Positions 5,876 to 13,871 of a stretch of 13,871 bases of DNA are shown one piece after another. Position numbers and translations under genes: made by a program. The notes beneath the pieces were generated by a model. The model was not told the origin of the DNA. It did no database searches and saw only the letters and a list, made by a program, of their open reading frames with translations. The DNA lies in NCBI RefSeq assembly GCF_946885725.1, contig NZ_CAMPGZ010000110.1, forward strand, positions 1-13,871, given 5' to 3'. This DNA comes from an uncultured Nocardioides sp. (GTDB taxonomy: Bacteria > Actinomycetota > Actinomycetes > Propionibacteriales > Nocardioidaceae). Position 1 is the first letter of the stretch; every line of letters starts with the position of its first letter.

Positions 5876-6099
5876 AGGTGCTACTCCTTCGTTGATCGCT
5901 TCGCGTGCGTTGAACCGCCCACCCTCCCGAACCCACCGGTGAGAATCAAACGAAGCGTGCGCGCGGGCAACCGATTCACGCGCCGTTGGCGACAAACGCT
6001 CACGAAACGGTCGCGACATTACGGTTTGATGACGGATTCGTCGTGAAATGACCCGTCGAGAGCATGGAATCGCTCATCCGCGCGGACCATACTCCGGCC
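5876..6099. other. Divergent intergenic region between the HesB-like gene and the importer operon
   Basis: This 224-bp stretch has lower GC content than its surroundings and must hold both divergent promoters. On the minus strand, GTTT (5948-5951) and GGGTTC (5929-5934) are 13 bp apart, a loose match to stress sigma factor promoters with a short spacer. On the plus strand, CATACT (6088-6093) sits where a -10 box would lie for a transcript starting at ATG 6100, but no good -35 box was seen. No gene is apparent. Confidence 0.4.
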
Positions 6100-7254
6100 A
6101 TGTCCCCGGCCGCGCAGGCCCCGCGGACCTCTCGTCAGGAGGCCGCCACTCCCGCCGCGAGTGCGGCGGTGAGCCTGCGTGGGCTGCGCAAGGTCTTCGG
6201 TTCGGTGACCGCCGTGGACGGCATCGACCTCGACATCGCCGACGGCGAGTTCTTCGCGATGCTCGGCCCGTCCGGCTCCGGCAAGACGACCGTGCTGCGG
6301 ATGATCGCCGGCTTCGAGCCGCCCACCGAGGGCCGGGTGCTGCTCGGTGACGAGGACGTCACCGACCTGCCGCCGTTCCGGCGCGACGTCAACACCGTGT
6401 TCCAGGACTACGCGCTGTTCCCGCACATGAGCGTGCTGCAGAACGTCGAGTACGGGCTGCGGGTCAAGAAGGTGCCGGCGAGCCAGCGCCGGCCGCGCGC
6501 CGAGGCTGCCCTCGAGACCGTCCGGCTCGCGTCGTACGGCGGACGCCGGCCACACGAGCTCTCGGGCGGCCAGCGGCAGCGGGTCGCACTGGCCCGGGCG
6601 CTGGTGAACCGGCCGCGCGTGCTGCTGCTCGACGAGCCACTGGGCGCGCTGGACCTCAAGCTCCGCCGCGAGATGCAGATCGAGCTCAAGGCGCTGCAGC
6701 GCGACGTCGGCATCACCTTCGTGTTCGTGACCCACGACCAGGAGGAGGCGCTGACGATGAGCGACCGGATCGCGGTCTTCAACGAGGGCCGCATCGAGCA
6801 GGTCGCCTCGCCGGTGGAGCTCTACGAGCGGCCGGAGTCGGCGTTCGTCGCCGGCTTCGTCGGGACGTCCAACCTGCTCACCGGCGCCACGGCCAGGCGG
6901 GCGGTCGGCCACGACGGCCCGGTCAGCGTGCGTCCGGAGAAGATCCGGCTGCACCACCTCGACGACATGGACGTGCGAGAGGCCGGGGGACAGCTTGACG
7001 TCGACGGCGCGTGTGCGCTGGAGGGGGTCGTCACCGAGGTGGTGTACCTCGGTGCGGCCACGCACTCGGTCGTCGACGTCGGGGACGGAGTGCACCTGAC
7101 CGTCCAGCAGCAGAACGAGGAGAGCTCCATCGACCACGCACTCGCCCGTCGTGGCGAGCGGGTCGTCCTGACGTGGCGGCGCGAGCACGTCGTCCGGCTC
7201 GACGGCGGGGGGCCTCCGACCGGAGACGGCTCGGGACACAACGCAGAGGAGTGA
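6100..7254 (+). CDS. potA: ABC importer ATPase, spermidine/putrescine (PotA) type
   Basis: The 384-residue ATPase energises the importer encoded by the next three genes. It shows Walker A GPSGSGKTT (56-64), the Q-loop at VFQDYALFPH (100-109), signature LSGGQ (154-158), Walker B VLLLDEP (174-180) and switch histidine 212. The C-terminal third (about 260-360) is the TOBE-type regulatory domain of the PotA/MalK group, including the VRPEKIRL segment. ATG 6100 leaves a 23-residue tail before the ATPase fold; the in-frame ATG at 6064 would add 12 more. No ribosome site is clear for either, and a CATACT box 7 bp before 6100 is consistent with a leaderless transcript. It ends 2 bp before the lipoprotein gene. 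The polyamine assignment rests on whole-operon similarity and is less certain than the transporter class. Confidence 0.9.
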   Translation: MSPAAQAPRTSRQEAATPAASAAVSLRGLRKVFGSVTAVDGIDLDIADGEFFAMLGPSGSGKTTVLRMIAGFEPPTEGRVLLGDEDVTDLPPFRRDVNTVFQDYALFPHMSVLQNVEYGLRVKKVPASQRRPRAEAALETVRLASYGGRRPHELSGGQRQRVALARALVNRPRVLLLDEPLGALDLKLRREMQIELKALQRDVGITFVFVTHDQEEALTMSDRIAVFNEGRIEQVASPVELYERPESAFVAGFVGTSNLLTGATARRAVGHDGPVSVRPEKIRLHHLDDMDVREAGGQLDVDGACALEGVVTEVVYLGAATHSVVDVGDGVHLTVQQQNEESSIDHALARRGERVVLTWRREHVVRLDGGGPPTGDGSGHNAEE

Positions 7255-7256
7255 TC

Positions 7257-8492
7257 ATGAAGCGCACATCCACCCGGGCCCGCGCCACGCGCGCGGCCGT
7301 GGCGGCCGTCTTCGCGCTGGCGGTCGCCGGTTGCGGCGGCGACACCTCGGGCGACAGCAGCGACGGAGAAGGAAGCGGGACCGACACCGCCTCCGGCTTC
7401 GAGGCCCCCGACGTACCGATGGCCCAGAAGCTCGGTCCCGGCGAGGGCGAGCTCAGCATCCTCGCCTGGCCCTACTACGCGGAGGACGGCTCCAACGACC
7501 CCAACGCGGACTGGGTGACGCCGTTCGAGAAGGAGACCGGTTGCGAGACGTCCGTCAAGGTCTTCAGCACGTCGGACGAGGCGTTCAACCTGATGAAGAC
7601 CGGCGACTACGACGTCGTCTCGGCGTCGGGCGACCTGTCGCTGCGGCTGATCGCCAGCGGCGCGGCGGCACCGGTCAACACCGACCTGATCCCCAACTAC
7701 GCGGACGTCTACGACTTCCTCAAGAACCGCGACTGGAACTCGGTCAACGACCAGAGCTACGGCGTGCCGCACGGGTACGGCGCCAACCTGCTGATGTGGC
7801 GCACCGACATCGTCAAGCCCGCGCCGACGAGCTGGAGCTCGGTCTTCGAGGCGGACACGCCGTACGCCGGCAAGGTCACCGCCTACGACTCGCCGATCTA
7901 CATCGCCGACGCAGCGCTGTACCTGATGAACACCCAGCCCGACCTCGGGATCGAGAACCCCTACGCGCTGGACCAGGAGCAGCTCGACGCGGCCGTCGAG
8001 GTGCTCAAGACGCAGCGCGAGAACATCGGGGAGTACTGGGGCGACTTCCTCAAGCACATCCAGTCGTTCACCACCGGTGACTCGGTCATCGGGACCACCT
8101 GGCAGGCGAACGTGAACGCGCTGGAGGCGGACAAGGTGCCGGTGAAGGCGATCCTGCCCGACGAGGGCTCGACCGGCTGGTCGGACACCTGGATGGTGAG
8201 CTCGAAGTCCGAGCACCCCAACTGCGCGTACATGTGGCTGAACCACATCATCAGCCCGGAGGGCAACGCGGCCGTCGCGGAGTACTTCGGTGAGTCGCCG
8301 GCCAACCCCAAGTCGTGCGACCTCACCGCGGACAAGAACTTCTGCGAGACCTACCACGCCGGGGACGCGTCGTACGCCGAGAAGATCTGGTACTGGACCA
8401 CGCCGATCGAGCAGTGCCTGGACGGCCGCACCGACGTGCAGTGCACCGACTACGGTGACTGGACCCAGGCCTGGACCGAGGTGAAGGGCTAG
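7257..8492 (+). CDS. potD: Solute-binding lipoprotein, PotD type
   Basis: The 411-residue protein captures the substrate outside the membrane. It has a basic N-terminus, a hydrophobic signal (13-24) and a lipobox VAGC with Cys26 as the lipid-attachment site, followed by a Gly/Ser/Asp-rich linker to about residue 47. The mature part matches PotD-type binding proteins: ELSILAWPYY at the start of the fold, DYDVVSASGD (117-126), a GVPHGYGAN hinge (169-177), TWQAN (281-285) and WMVSSKSEHPNCAYMWLNHI. Beyond the lipid cysteine there are six cysteines (96, 323, 354, 363, 387, 396), more than usual, possibly forming disulfides. GAGGAG lies 5 bp before the ATG. Polyamines are the family default; other cationic or small organic substrates are possible. 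Confidence 0.9.
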   Translation: MKRTSTRARATRAAVAAVFALAVAGCGGDTSGDSSDGEGSGTDTASGFEAPDVPMAQKLGPGEGELSILAWPYYAEDGSNDPNADWVTPFEKETGCETSVKVFSTSDEAFNLMKTGDYDVVSASGDLSLRLIASGAAAPVNTDLIPNYADVYDFLKNRDWNSVNDQSYGVPHGYGANLLMWRTDIVKPAPTSWSSVFEADTPYAGKVTAYDSPIYIADAALYLMNTQPDLGIENPYALDQEQLDAAVEVLKTQRENIGEYWGDFLKHIQSFTTGDSVIGTTWQANVNALEADKVPVKAILPDEGSTGWSDTWMVSSKSEHPNCAYMWLNHIISPEGNAAVAEYFGESPANPKSCDLTADKNFCETYHAGDASYAEKIWYWTTPIEQCLDGRTDVQCTDYGDWTQAWTEVKG

Positions 8493-8514
8493 CCGAGGTC
8501 GAGGGGCGACGCCC

Positions 8515-9366
8515 GTGTCGAACGTCCTGCACCGGCGCCCGGGGCTCCGGCTGGGTCTGCTGCTCACGCCACCGATGCTGTGGCTGGGAGTGGCCTACCT
8601 CGGAGCCCTGGGGGCGCTGTTCATCACCTCCCTGTGGGGGCAGAACGCCTTCACGGGCGAGGTGGAGCGCGAGTGGACGCTCGACAACTTCCGCACGATG
8701 CTCGAGGTCGACGTCTACCGCGTCATCACCGCGCGGACGCTCGGCATCGCGGTTCTCGTCACGGTCGTCGACGCGCTGCTGGCCATGCCGATCGCGCTCT
8801 TCATGGCCAAGGTCGCCTCGCCGCGGCTGAAGGGGATCCTGCTGGTCGCGGTGCTCACCCCGCTGTGGGCGAGCTACCTGGTGAAGGCGTACGCCTGGCG
8901 CGGCATGCTCTCGGAGAACGGCCTGGTGTCCTGGCTGGCGCGGCCGTTCGGGCTGGACACCCCGGGGTACGGCGTGGTGGCGACGACGCTGACCCTGGCG
9001 TACCTGTGGCTGCCGTACATGGTGCTGCCGATCTTCGCGGCCCTGGAGCGGCTGCCCGACTCGCTGCTCGAGGCGTCCGCGGACCTCGGGGCGCGGTCGG
9101 TCGACACGTTGCGCCGAGTGGTGCTTCCGGTGGTCTTCCCGGGGCTGGTGGCCGGGTCGATCTTCACGTTCTCGCTGTCGCTCGGCGACTACATCACCGT
9201 ACGGATCGTCGGCGGCGCGAGCCAGATGCTCGGCAACGTGGTCTACGACAACGTGGGGGTGGCCAACAACCTGCCGTTCGCCGCGGCGATGGCCACGGTG
9301 CCGGTCGTGATCATCCTGACCTACCTCGCCTTGGTCCGGCGTACCGGAGCGTTGGAGAACCTATGA
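8515..9366 (+). CDS. potB: ABC importer permease 1, PotB type
   Basis: The 283-residue permease has six hydrophobic helices (about 13-39, 74-97, 107-127, 155-176, 206-226, 258-275). The cytoplasmic EAA loop that docks on the ATPase reads EASADLG (186-192) and continues to the LP at 204-205. It starts at GTG 8515, with GAGGGG 8 bp upstream, and lies 22 bp after the lipoprotein stop. Its stop overlaps the next start as ATGA, so the two permeases are probably made in equal amounts for a heterodimer. The PotB label follows from gene order and family resemblance. Confidence 0.9.
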   Translation: MSNVLHRRPGLRLGLLLTPPMLWLGVAYLGALGALFITSLWGQNAFTGEVEREWTLDNFRTMLEVDVYRVITARTLGIAVLVTVVDALLAMPIALFMAKVASPRLKGILLVAVLTPLWASYLVKAYAWRGMLSENGLVSWLARPFGLDTPGYGVVATTLTLAYLWLPYMVLPIFAALERLPDSLLEASADLGARSVDTLRRVVLPVVFPGLVAGSIFTFSLSLGDYITVRIVGGASQMLGNVVYDNVGVANNLPFAAAMATVPVVIILTYLALVRRTGALENL

Positions 9367-10178
9367 CGATCTCCGTCGGCCTGCGCCGCGTCCTCGGCGT
9401 CCTCACCGCCGTGGCGCTGACCATCATCTACGTGCCGCTGGCCGTCGTGCTGCTCAACTCGTTCAACACCAGCCGCACGTTCGCCTGGCCGCCGCCGGAC
9501 CTGACCCTGCGCTGGTGGCAGGCCGCGTCGAGGAGCAGTGGCGCGTTCGACGCCCTCTGGGTCAGTCTGCGGGTGGCCGCGCTCGCGACGATCCTCGCGC
9601 TGGTGCTCGGCACGATGGCCGCGCTCGCCCTGCAGCGGCGGCGGTTCTTCGGCCGCGAGGTCGTGTCCCTGCTGATCATCCTGCCCATCGCGCTGCCCGG
9701 CATCGTGACGGGTATCGCGCTCAACAACGCGTTCCGGACCATCTTCGGCTGGGAGCTCGGCTTCCTGACGCTGGTCGTCGCGCACGCGACCTTCTGCATC
9801 GTCACGGTCTTCAACAACGTGCAGGCGCGGTTGCGGCGGCTGGGCGGCAACCTCGAGGAGGCGTCGGCCGACCTCGGCGCCGGGACGTTCACGACGTTCC
9901 GGCTGGTCACCTTCCCGATGCTGCGCTCCGCGCTGCTGGCCGGCGCGCTGCTGGCGTTCGGGCTGTCCTTCGACGAGATCATCGTGACCACGTTCACCGC
10001 GGGCGGCGAGGTGAAGACCCTGCCGATCTGGATCCTGGAGAACATGTTCCGGCCCAACCAGGCACCGGTCGTCAACGTCGTCGCCGCCGTGCTGGTGCTG
10101 CTGTCGGCGATCCCGATCTGGCTCGCGACGCGGCTCTCCGGCGCCGCCGGCGCCGCGCCCATGACCGGAGGTCGATGA
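9363..10178 (+). CDS. potC: ABC importer permease 2, PotC type
   Basis: The 271-residue second permease has about six hydrophobic segments (near 9-32, 64-90, 99-121, 133-151, 187-207, 234-256). The EAA loop reads EEASADLG (165-172). FDEIIVTTF (203-211), which follows the loop, is characteristic of PotC-like subunits. Its ATG overlaps the preceding stop by 4 bp. It closes the importer operon; no clear terminator follows, and the helicase gene begins 41 bp later, so some read-through into it is possible. Confidence 0.9.
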   Translation: MTISVGLRRVLGVLTAVALTIIYVPLAVVLLNSFNTSRTFAWPPPDLTLRWWQAASRSSGAFDALWVSLRVAALATILALVLGTMAALALQRRRFFGREVVSLLIILPIALPGIVTGIALNNAFRTIFGWELGFLTLVVAHATFCIVTVFNNVQARLRRLGGNLEEASADLGAGTFTTFRLVTFPMLRSALLAGALLAFGLSFDEIIVTTFTAGGEVKTLPIWILENMFRPNQAPVVNVVAAVLVLLSAIPIWLATRLSGAAGAAPMTGGR

Positions 10179-10204
10179 CGGGCAAACCCGTTGCGGCCGC
10201 TCCG

Positions 10205-10210
10205 TAGACT
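10205..10210 (+). promoter_or_regulatory. Candidate -10 box (TAGACT) for the hrpA gene
   Basis: TAGACT ends 9 bp before the ATG at 10220, so transcription would start about 2-4 bases ahead of the codon, a nearly leaderless message. No convincing -35 box lies 16-19 bp upstream, and no ribosome site is visible in the gap. The in-frame TAG within this box also blocks any longer start. Confidence 0.35.
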
Positions 10211-10219
10211 CGACGGGTC

Positions 10220-13200
10220 ATGTCGCAGGCCAGCACGCGGGACGCCCGCAACCCTCGCCCGAGGAGCCGGCGTCGCGGCCGGCCCCCGCAGCGACGGCAC
10301 CGCTTCACCGCGGAGCAGATCGAAGCGCGCAAGGCGTCTGTCCCGACGATCCGGTATCCCGACGAGCTCCCCGTCAGCCAGCGGCGCGACGACATCGCCG
10401 AGGCGATCCGCGACCACCAGGTCGTGATCGTGGCCGGCGAGACCGGTTCCGGCAAGACCACGCAGCTGCCGAAGATCTGCCTCGAGCTCGGTCGCGGCGT
10501 GCACGGCATGATCGGGCACACCCAGCCTCGCCGGATCGCCGCCCGCAGCGTCGCCGAGCGGATCGCCGAGGAGGTCGGCACCGAGCTCGGTGAGGTCGTC
10601 GGCTACCAGGTGCGGTTCACCGACCGGTCCAGCAAGGACACGCTGGTCAAGCTGATGACCGACGGCATCCTGCTCGCCGAGCTGCAGCACGACCGGATGC
10701 TCTCGGCGTACGACACGCTGATCATCGACGAGGCGCACGAGCGCTCGCTCAACATCGACTTCATCCTCGGCTACCTCAAGCAGCTGCTGCCGAAACGTCC
10801 CGACCTCAAGGTCGTGATCACCTCCGCGACCATCGACCCGGAGCGGTTCGCCCAGCACTTCGCGGAGCCCGACGGCACGCCGGCGCCGATCGTCGAGGTC
10901 TCCGGACGGACCTACCCGGTCGAGATCCGCTACCGGCCGCTCATGGAGGAGACCGACGGCGACGACGCCGACGACGAGGGCGAGGTGCTGGTCCGCGACC
11001 AGACCGAGGCGATCGTCGACGCCGTCCAGGAGCTGATGAAGGAGGGGCCGGGCGACATCCTGGTGTTCCTCCCCGGCGAGCGGGAGATCCGCGACACCGC
11101 CGACGTCCTGGAGAAGGCCGGCCTCGACCGGCTCGACCACCCGAGGAACGTCGAGGTGGTGCCGCTCTTCGCGCGGCTCAGCGCCGCCGAGCAGCACAAG
11201 GTGTTCGCGCCACACACCGGCCGCCGGATCGTGCTGGCCACCAACGTGGCTGAGACCTCGCTGACCGTTCCGGGCATCCGGTACGTCGTCGACAGCGGCT
11301 ACGCGCGGATCTCGCGCTACTCCTACCGCACCAAGGTGCAGCGGCTGCCGATCGAGCCGATCAGCCAGGCGTCGGCCAACCAGCGGTCCGGTCGCTGCGG
11401 CCGCGTCGAGGCCGGTATCGCGATCCGGCTGTACTCCGAGGAGGACTTCGCGGCGCGGCCGGAGTTCACCGACCCGGAGATCCTGCGCACCAACCTGGCG
11501 TCGGTGATCCTGCAGATGACTGCGCTCGGGCTGGGCGACGTGGGCCGGTTCCCGTTCGTCGACCCGCCCGACCAGCGCAACGTCAAGGCCGGCGTGCAGC
11601 TGCTGGAGGAGCTCGGCGCGCTCCAGGTCGGTGCCGAGTCCGGGGGGCGACGACTCACGTCGCTCGGCCGCCGGCTGGTCACGCTGCCGCTCGACCCGCG
11701 GCTGGCGCGGATGGTCATCGAGGCCGACAAGCGCGGCTGCCTGCGCGAGGTGCTGGTCATCACCGCGGCGCTGTCGATCCAGGACCCGCGCGAGCGGCCC
11801 GTCGAGCACCGTGCGCACGCCGACCAGCTGCACGCGCGGTTCAAGGACGAGACGTCGGACTTCCTCACGTTCCTCAACCTGTGGCGCTACGTGCGCACCC
11901 AGCAGCGGGAGCTGTCGTCGTCGGCGTTCCGGCGGATGTGCCGCGCCGAGCACCTCAACTACCTGCGCATCCGCGAGTGGCAGGACCTCGAGTCCCAGCT
12001 GCGCCAGGTCGCCAAGCAGCTGAAGCTCGACGTGGGCAAGCCGGCCGACGAGCCGGACGCCGACGGCATCCACCAGTCGTTGCTGTCCGGGCTGCTCTCG
12101 CACATCGGCCTGCGCGACCCCGACAAGCGCGACTACCTCGGTGCCCGCAACGCGCGGTTCTCGATCTTCCCGGGCAGCGCGCTCTACCGGAAGCAGCCGC
12201 AGTTCGTGATGGCCGCCGAGCTGGTGGAGACGTCGCGGCTCTACGCCCGGGTCAACGCCGCGATCAAGCCCGAGTGGGCCGAGGAGCTCGGGAAGGACCT
12301 GGTGAAGCGGACCTACTCCGAGCCGCACTGGAGCAAGAAGCGCGCCGCGGTGATGGCCTACGAGCGCGTCACGTTGTACGGCGTACCGCTGGTCGCCGAC
12401 CGGCTCGTGTCCTACGGCAAGGTCGATCGCGCGCTGGCGCGGGAGCTGTTCATCCGGCATGCGCTCGTCTACGGCGAGTGGTCGACTCGGCACAAGTTCT
12501 TCGAGCGCAACCGCGCGCTGCTCGAGGAGGCCGAGGAGCTCGAGCACCGCGCGAGGCGTCGCGACATCGTCGTCGACGAGCACACGCTGTTCGACTTCTA
12601 CGACGCGCGGGTCGGCGAGGAGGTCGTCTCCGGCGCGCACTTCGACTCGTGGTGGAAGCGGGCGCGGCAGAAGAACCCCGACCTGCTCACGTTCGACCCC
12701 GCGATGCTCGTGCACGACTCCGCGGCGGAGGTCACCGCGCGCGACTACCCCGACACCTGGCGCGAGGGAGACCTCGAGCTGCCGCTGAGCTACCAGTTCG
12801 AGCCGGGAGCCGCGGCCGACGGCGTCACCGTGCACATCCCGGTAGCGGTGCTCAACCAGGTCGAGCCGGACGGGTTCACCTGGCAGGTGCCCGGCTTGCG
12901 GGAGGAGCTGGTGACCGCGCTGATCCGCTCGCTGCCCAAGCAGCTGCGCGTCAACTTCGTGCCGGCGCCCAACGTCGCCAAGGAGTTCCTGGCCGCGGCG
13001 TCGCCGGGCGAGGAGGCGCTGATCCCCGCACTCGGCCGGTTCCTGCGCGGCCGCTCGGGCGTGCACGTCCCCGAGGACGCCTGGGACTGGTCGAAGGTGC
13101 CCGACCACCTGCGGCCGACGTTCCGCGTCGTCGACGAGAACGGCCGCGTCGTGGCCGAGGGCAAGGACCTGGAGAAGCTCAAGGAGCCGCTGCGCCCGAA

Positions 13201-13871
13201 GTTCCAGGAGGCGATGGCGGACGCCGCCGCCTCGTCCGGGCTCGACGTCACCGGCCAGACCTCGTGGACGTTCGGCACCATCGAGCGGACCTTCCAGCAG
13301 ACCCGCGCCGGCCACGACGTGCGCGGCTTCCCCGGCCTCGTCGACGAGGGCGCGAGCGTCGGGCTGCGCGTCTTCGGTTCCGCGCCGGAGCGCGACGCGT
13401 CCCACCTGCGCGGCCTGCGCCGGCTGCTGATGCTCGAGCTGCCGTCGCCGGCACGCGCCATCGCCGACTCGCTCGACAACACCGCCAAGCTCGGCCTCGC
13501 CGGCTCGCCGTACCCCTCGGTGGCGGACCTCCTCGACGACTGCGTCGCGGCCGCGGTCGACGACCTCGTCGAGCGGCACGGGGGAGCGGTGTGGGACGAG
13601 GCGTCGTACGACGCCCTCAAGGCGCGCGTCGCCGCCGACCTGCCCGACACCACCCGCGTCGTGCTGCACGACGTGGTGAAGGTGCTGGCGGCGTGGCGCG
13701 AGGTGGACAAGGCGCTGAGCGGCAAGGCCGACATGACGATGCTGCCCGCGCTCGCCGACATGAAGGCGCAGGTCGGGCGGCTGGTGTTCCGCGGCTTCAT
13801 CGGCGAGGCCGGCACGACGTGGCTGCGGCACTACCCGCGCTACCTCGCCGCCGTCGCCCAGCGCCGCGAGC
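10220..13871 (+). CDS. hrpA: ATP-dependent DEAH-box RNA helicase HrpA (3' end beyond the window)
   Basis: The open frame gives 1217 residues and runs off the window; E. coli HrpA has about 1300, so only a short C-terminal piece is missing. An Arg-rich tail (11 Arg within residues 7-28) precedes the helicase core: Walker A GETGSGKTT (73-81), TQPRR motif Ia, DEAH (170-173), SAT (202-204), LVFLPGEREI (motif IV region), TNVAETSLT (motif V) and QRSGRCGR (388-395). RPEFTDPEILRTNLASVI matches the HrpA-specific region. The HA2 and OB-fold segments follow, and the second half is the long DUF3418-type region of HrpA. The enzyme remodels RNA; E. coli HrpA acts in mRNA processing and in rescue of stalled ribosomes. 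ATG 10220 is the first start after an in-frame stop at 10205. Confidence 0.94.
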   Translation, partial: MSQASTRDARNPRPRSRRRGRPPQRRHRFTAEQIEARKASVPTIRYPDELPVSQRRDDIAEAIRDHQVVIVAGETGSGKTTQLPKICLELGRGVHGMIGHTQPRRIAARSVAERIAEEVGTELGEVVGYQVRFTDRSSKDTLVKLMTDGILLAELQHDRMLSAYDTLIIDEAHERSLNIDFILGYLKQLLPKRPDLKVVITSATIDPERFAQHFAEPDGTPAPIVEVSGRTYPVEIRYRPLMEETDGDDADDEGEVLVRDQTEAIVDAVQELMKEGPGDILVFLPGEREIRDTADVLEKAGLDRLDHPRNVEVVPLFARLSAAEQHKVFAPHTGRRIVLATNVAETSLTVPGIRYVVDSGYARISRYSYRTKVQRLPIEPISQASANQRSGRCGRVEAGIAIRLYSEEDFAARPEFTDPEILRTNLASVILQMTALGLGDVGRFPFVDPPDQRNVKAGVQLLEELGALQVGAESGGRRLTSLGRRLVTLPLDPRLARMVIEADKRGCLREVLVITAALSIQDPRERPVEHRAHADQLHARFKDETSDFLTFLNLWRYVRTQQRELSSSAFRRMCRAEHLNYLRIREWQDLESQLRQVAKQLKLDVGKPADEPDADGIHQSLLSGLLSHIGLRDPDKRDYLGARNARFSIFPGSALYRKQPQFVMAAELVETSRLYARVNAAIKPEWAEELGKDLVKRTYSEPHWSKKRAAVMAYERVTLYGVPLVADRLVSYGKVDRALARELFIRHALVYGEWSTRHKFFERNRALLEEAEELEHRARRRDIVVDEHTLFDFYDARVGEEVVSGAHFDSWWKRARQKNPDLLTFDPAMLVHDSAAEVTARDYPDTWREGDLELPLSYQFEPGAAADGVTVHIPVAVLNQVEPDGFTWQVPGLREELVTALIRSLPKQLRVNFVPAPNVAKEFLAAASPGEEALIPALGRFLRGRSGVHVPEDAWDWSKVPDHLRPTFRVVDENGRVVAEGKDLEKLKEPLRPKFQEAMADAAASSGLDVTGQTSWTFGTIERTFQQTRAGHDVRGFPGLVDEGASVGLRVFGSAPERDASHLRGLRRLLMLELPSPARAIADSLDNTAKLGLAGSPYPSVADLLDDCVAAAVDDLVERHGGAVWDEASYDALKARVAADLPDTTRVVLHDVVKVLAAWREVDKALSGKADMTMLPALADMKAQVGRLVFRGFIGEAGTTWLRHYPRYLAAVAQRRE

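Noticed and set aside
5929..5951. GTTT-N13-GGGTTC on the minus strand upstream of the HesB-like gene, like a stress sigma factor promoter
   Set aside because: The spacer is shorter than the usual 14-17 bp and the -10 part is imperfect, so I mention it in the intergenic entry but do not call it as a promoter.
10178..10191. Small hairpin ACGGG-CAAA-CCCGT at the end of potC as a terminator
   Set aside because: A 5-bp stem that overlaps the stop codon and has no T-run is too weak to call.
9428..13831. A 1467-codon open frame on the minus strand opposite hrpA and potC
   Set aside because: The plus strand holds convincing helicase and permease motifs over the whole range. The antisense product is a low-complexity string rich in Arg, His, Val, Leu and Asp with no recognisable domain, the usual by-product of extreme GC at third positions.

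Overview
The window is about 13.9 kb of very GC-rich DNA. Nearly all third codon positions are G or C, GTG starts are used, intergenic gaps are short, and several starts have little or no leader. This fits a high-GC actinobacterium, and the gene set (fused ThrE exporter, DUF402 protein, small GPGG membrane protein, HrpA helicase) suggests a Nocardioides-like member. The genus is an inference. It looks like ordinary chromosome: no tRNA, rRNA, CRISPR array, insertion sequence or phage gene was seen.

Layout. (1) 1-159 is the 3' end of a gene whose product ends in tandem 15-residue Lys/Ala/Pro-rich repeats, followed by a strong hairpin terminator. (2) 278-1606 (+) encodes a fused threonine/serine exporter (ThrE family); its 3' end overlaps a convergent gene by 35 bp. 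(3) 1572-4491 (-) is a tight three-gene operon read right to left: a flavin monooxygenase of Baeyer-Villiger type, a short-chain dehydrogenase joined to it by a GTGA overlap, and a DUF402 protein. (4) 4565-5206 (+) is a divergent TetR-type regulator. The 73-bp gap between it and the monooxygenase holds two related palindromes, so the regulator probably represses the oxidoreductase operon and itself. (5) A bidirectional terminator (5228-5273) separates this from two small leftward genes: a 47-residue GPGG membrane protein and a HesB/IscA-fold protein without cysteine, with a perfect 18-bp inverted repeat between them. (6) 6100-10178 (+) is a four-gene ABC importer operon of the polyamine (PotABCD) type: ATPase, lipoprotein, two permeases. 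(7) 10220 to the window end is most of an hrpA DEAH-box RNA helicase gene, cut off by the window edge.

How the genes work together. The monooxygenase and dehydrogenase could act in sequence (alcohol to ketone to ester or lactone) on an unknown substrate, which may also be the TetR ligand. The importer operon is complete and self-contained. The helicase is a separate unit with its own start region.

I did not find a convincing undescribed system. The points most worth a second look are the twin operator-like palindromes, the cysteine-free HesB-like protein and its neighbouring inverted repeat, the repeat-tailed protein at the left edge, and the Asn-to-Asp change in the dehydrogenase.
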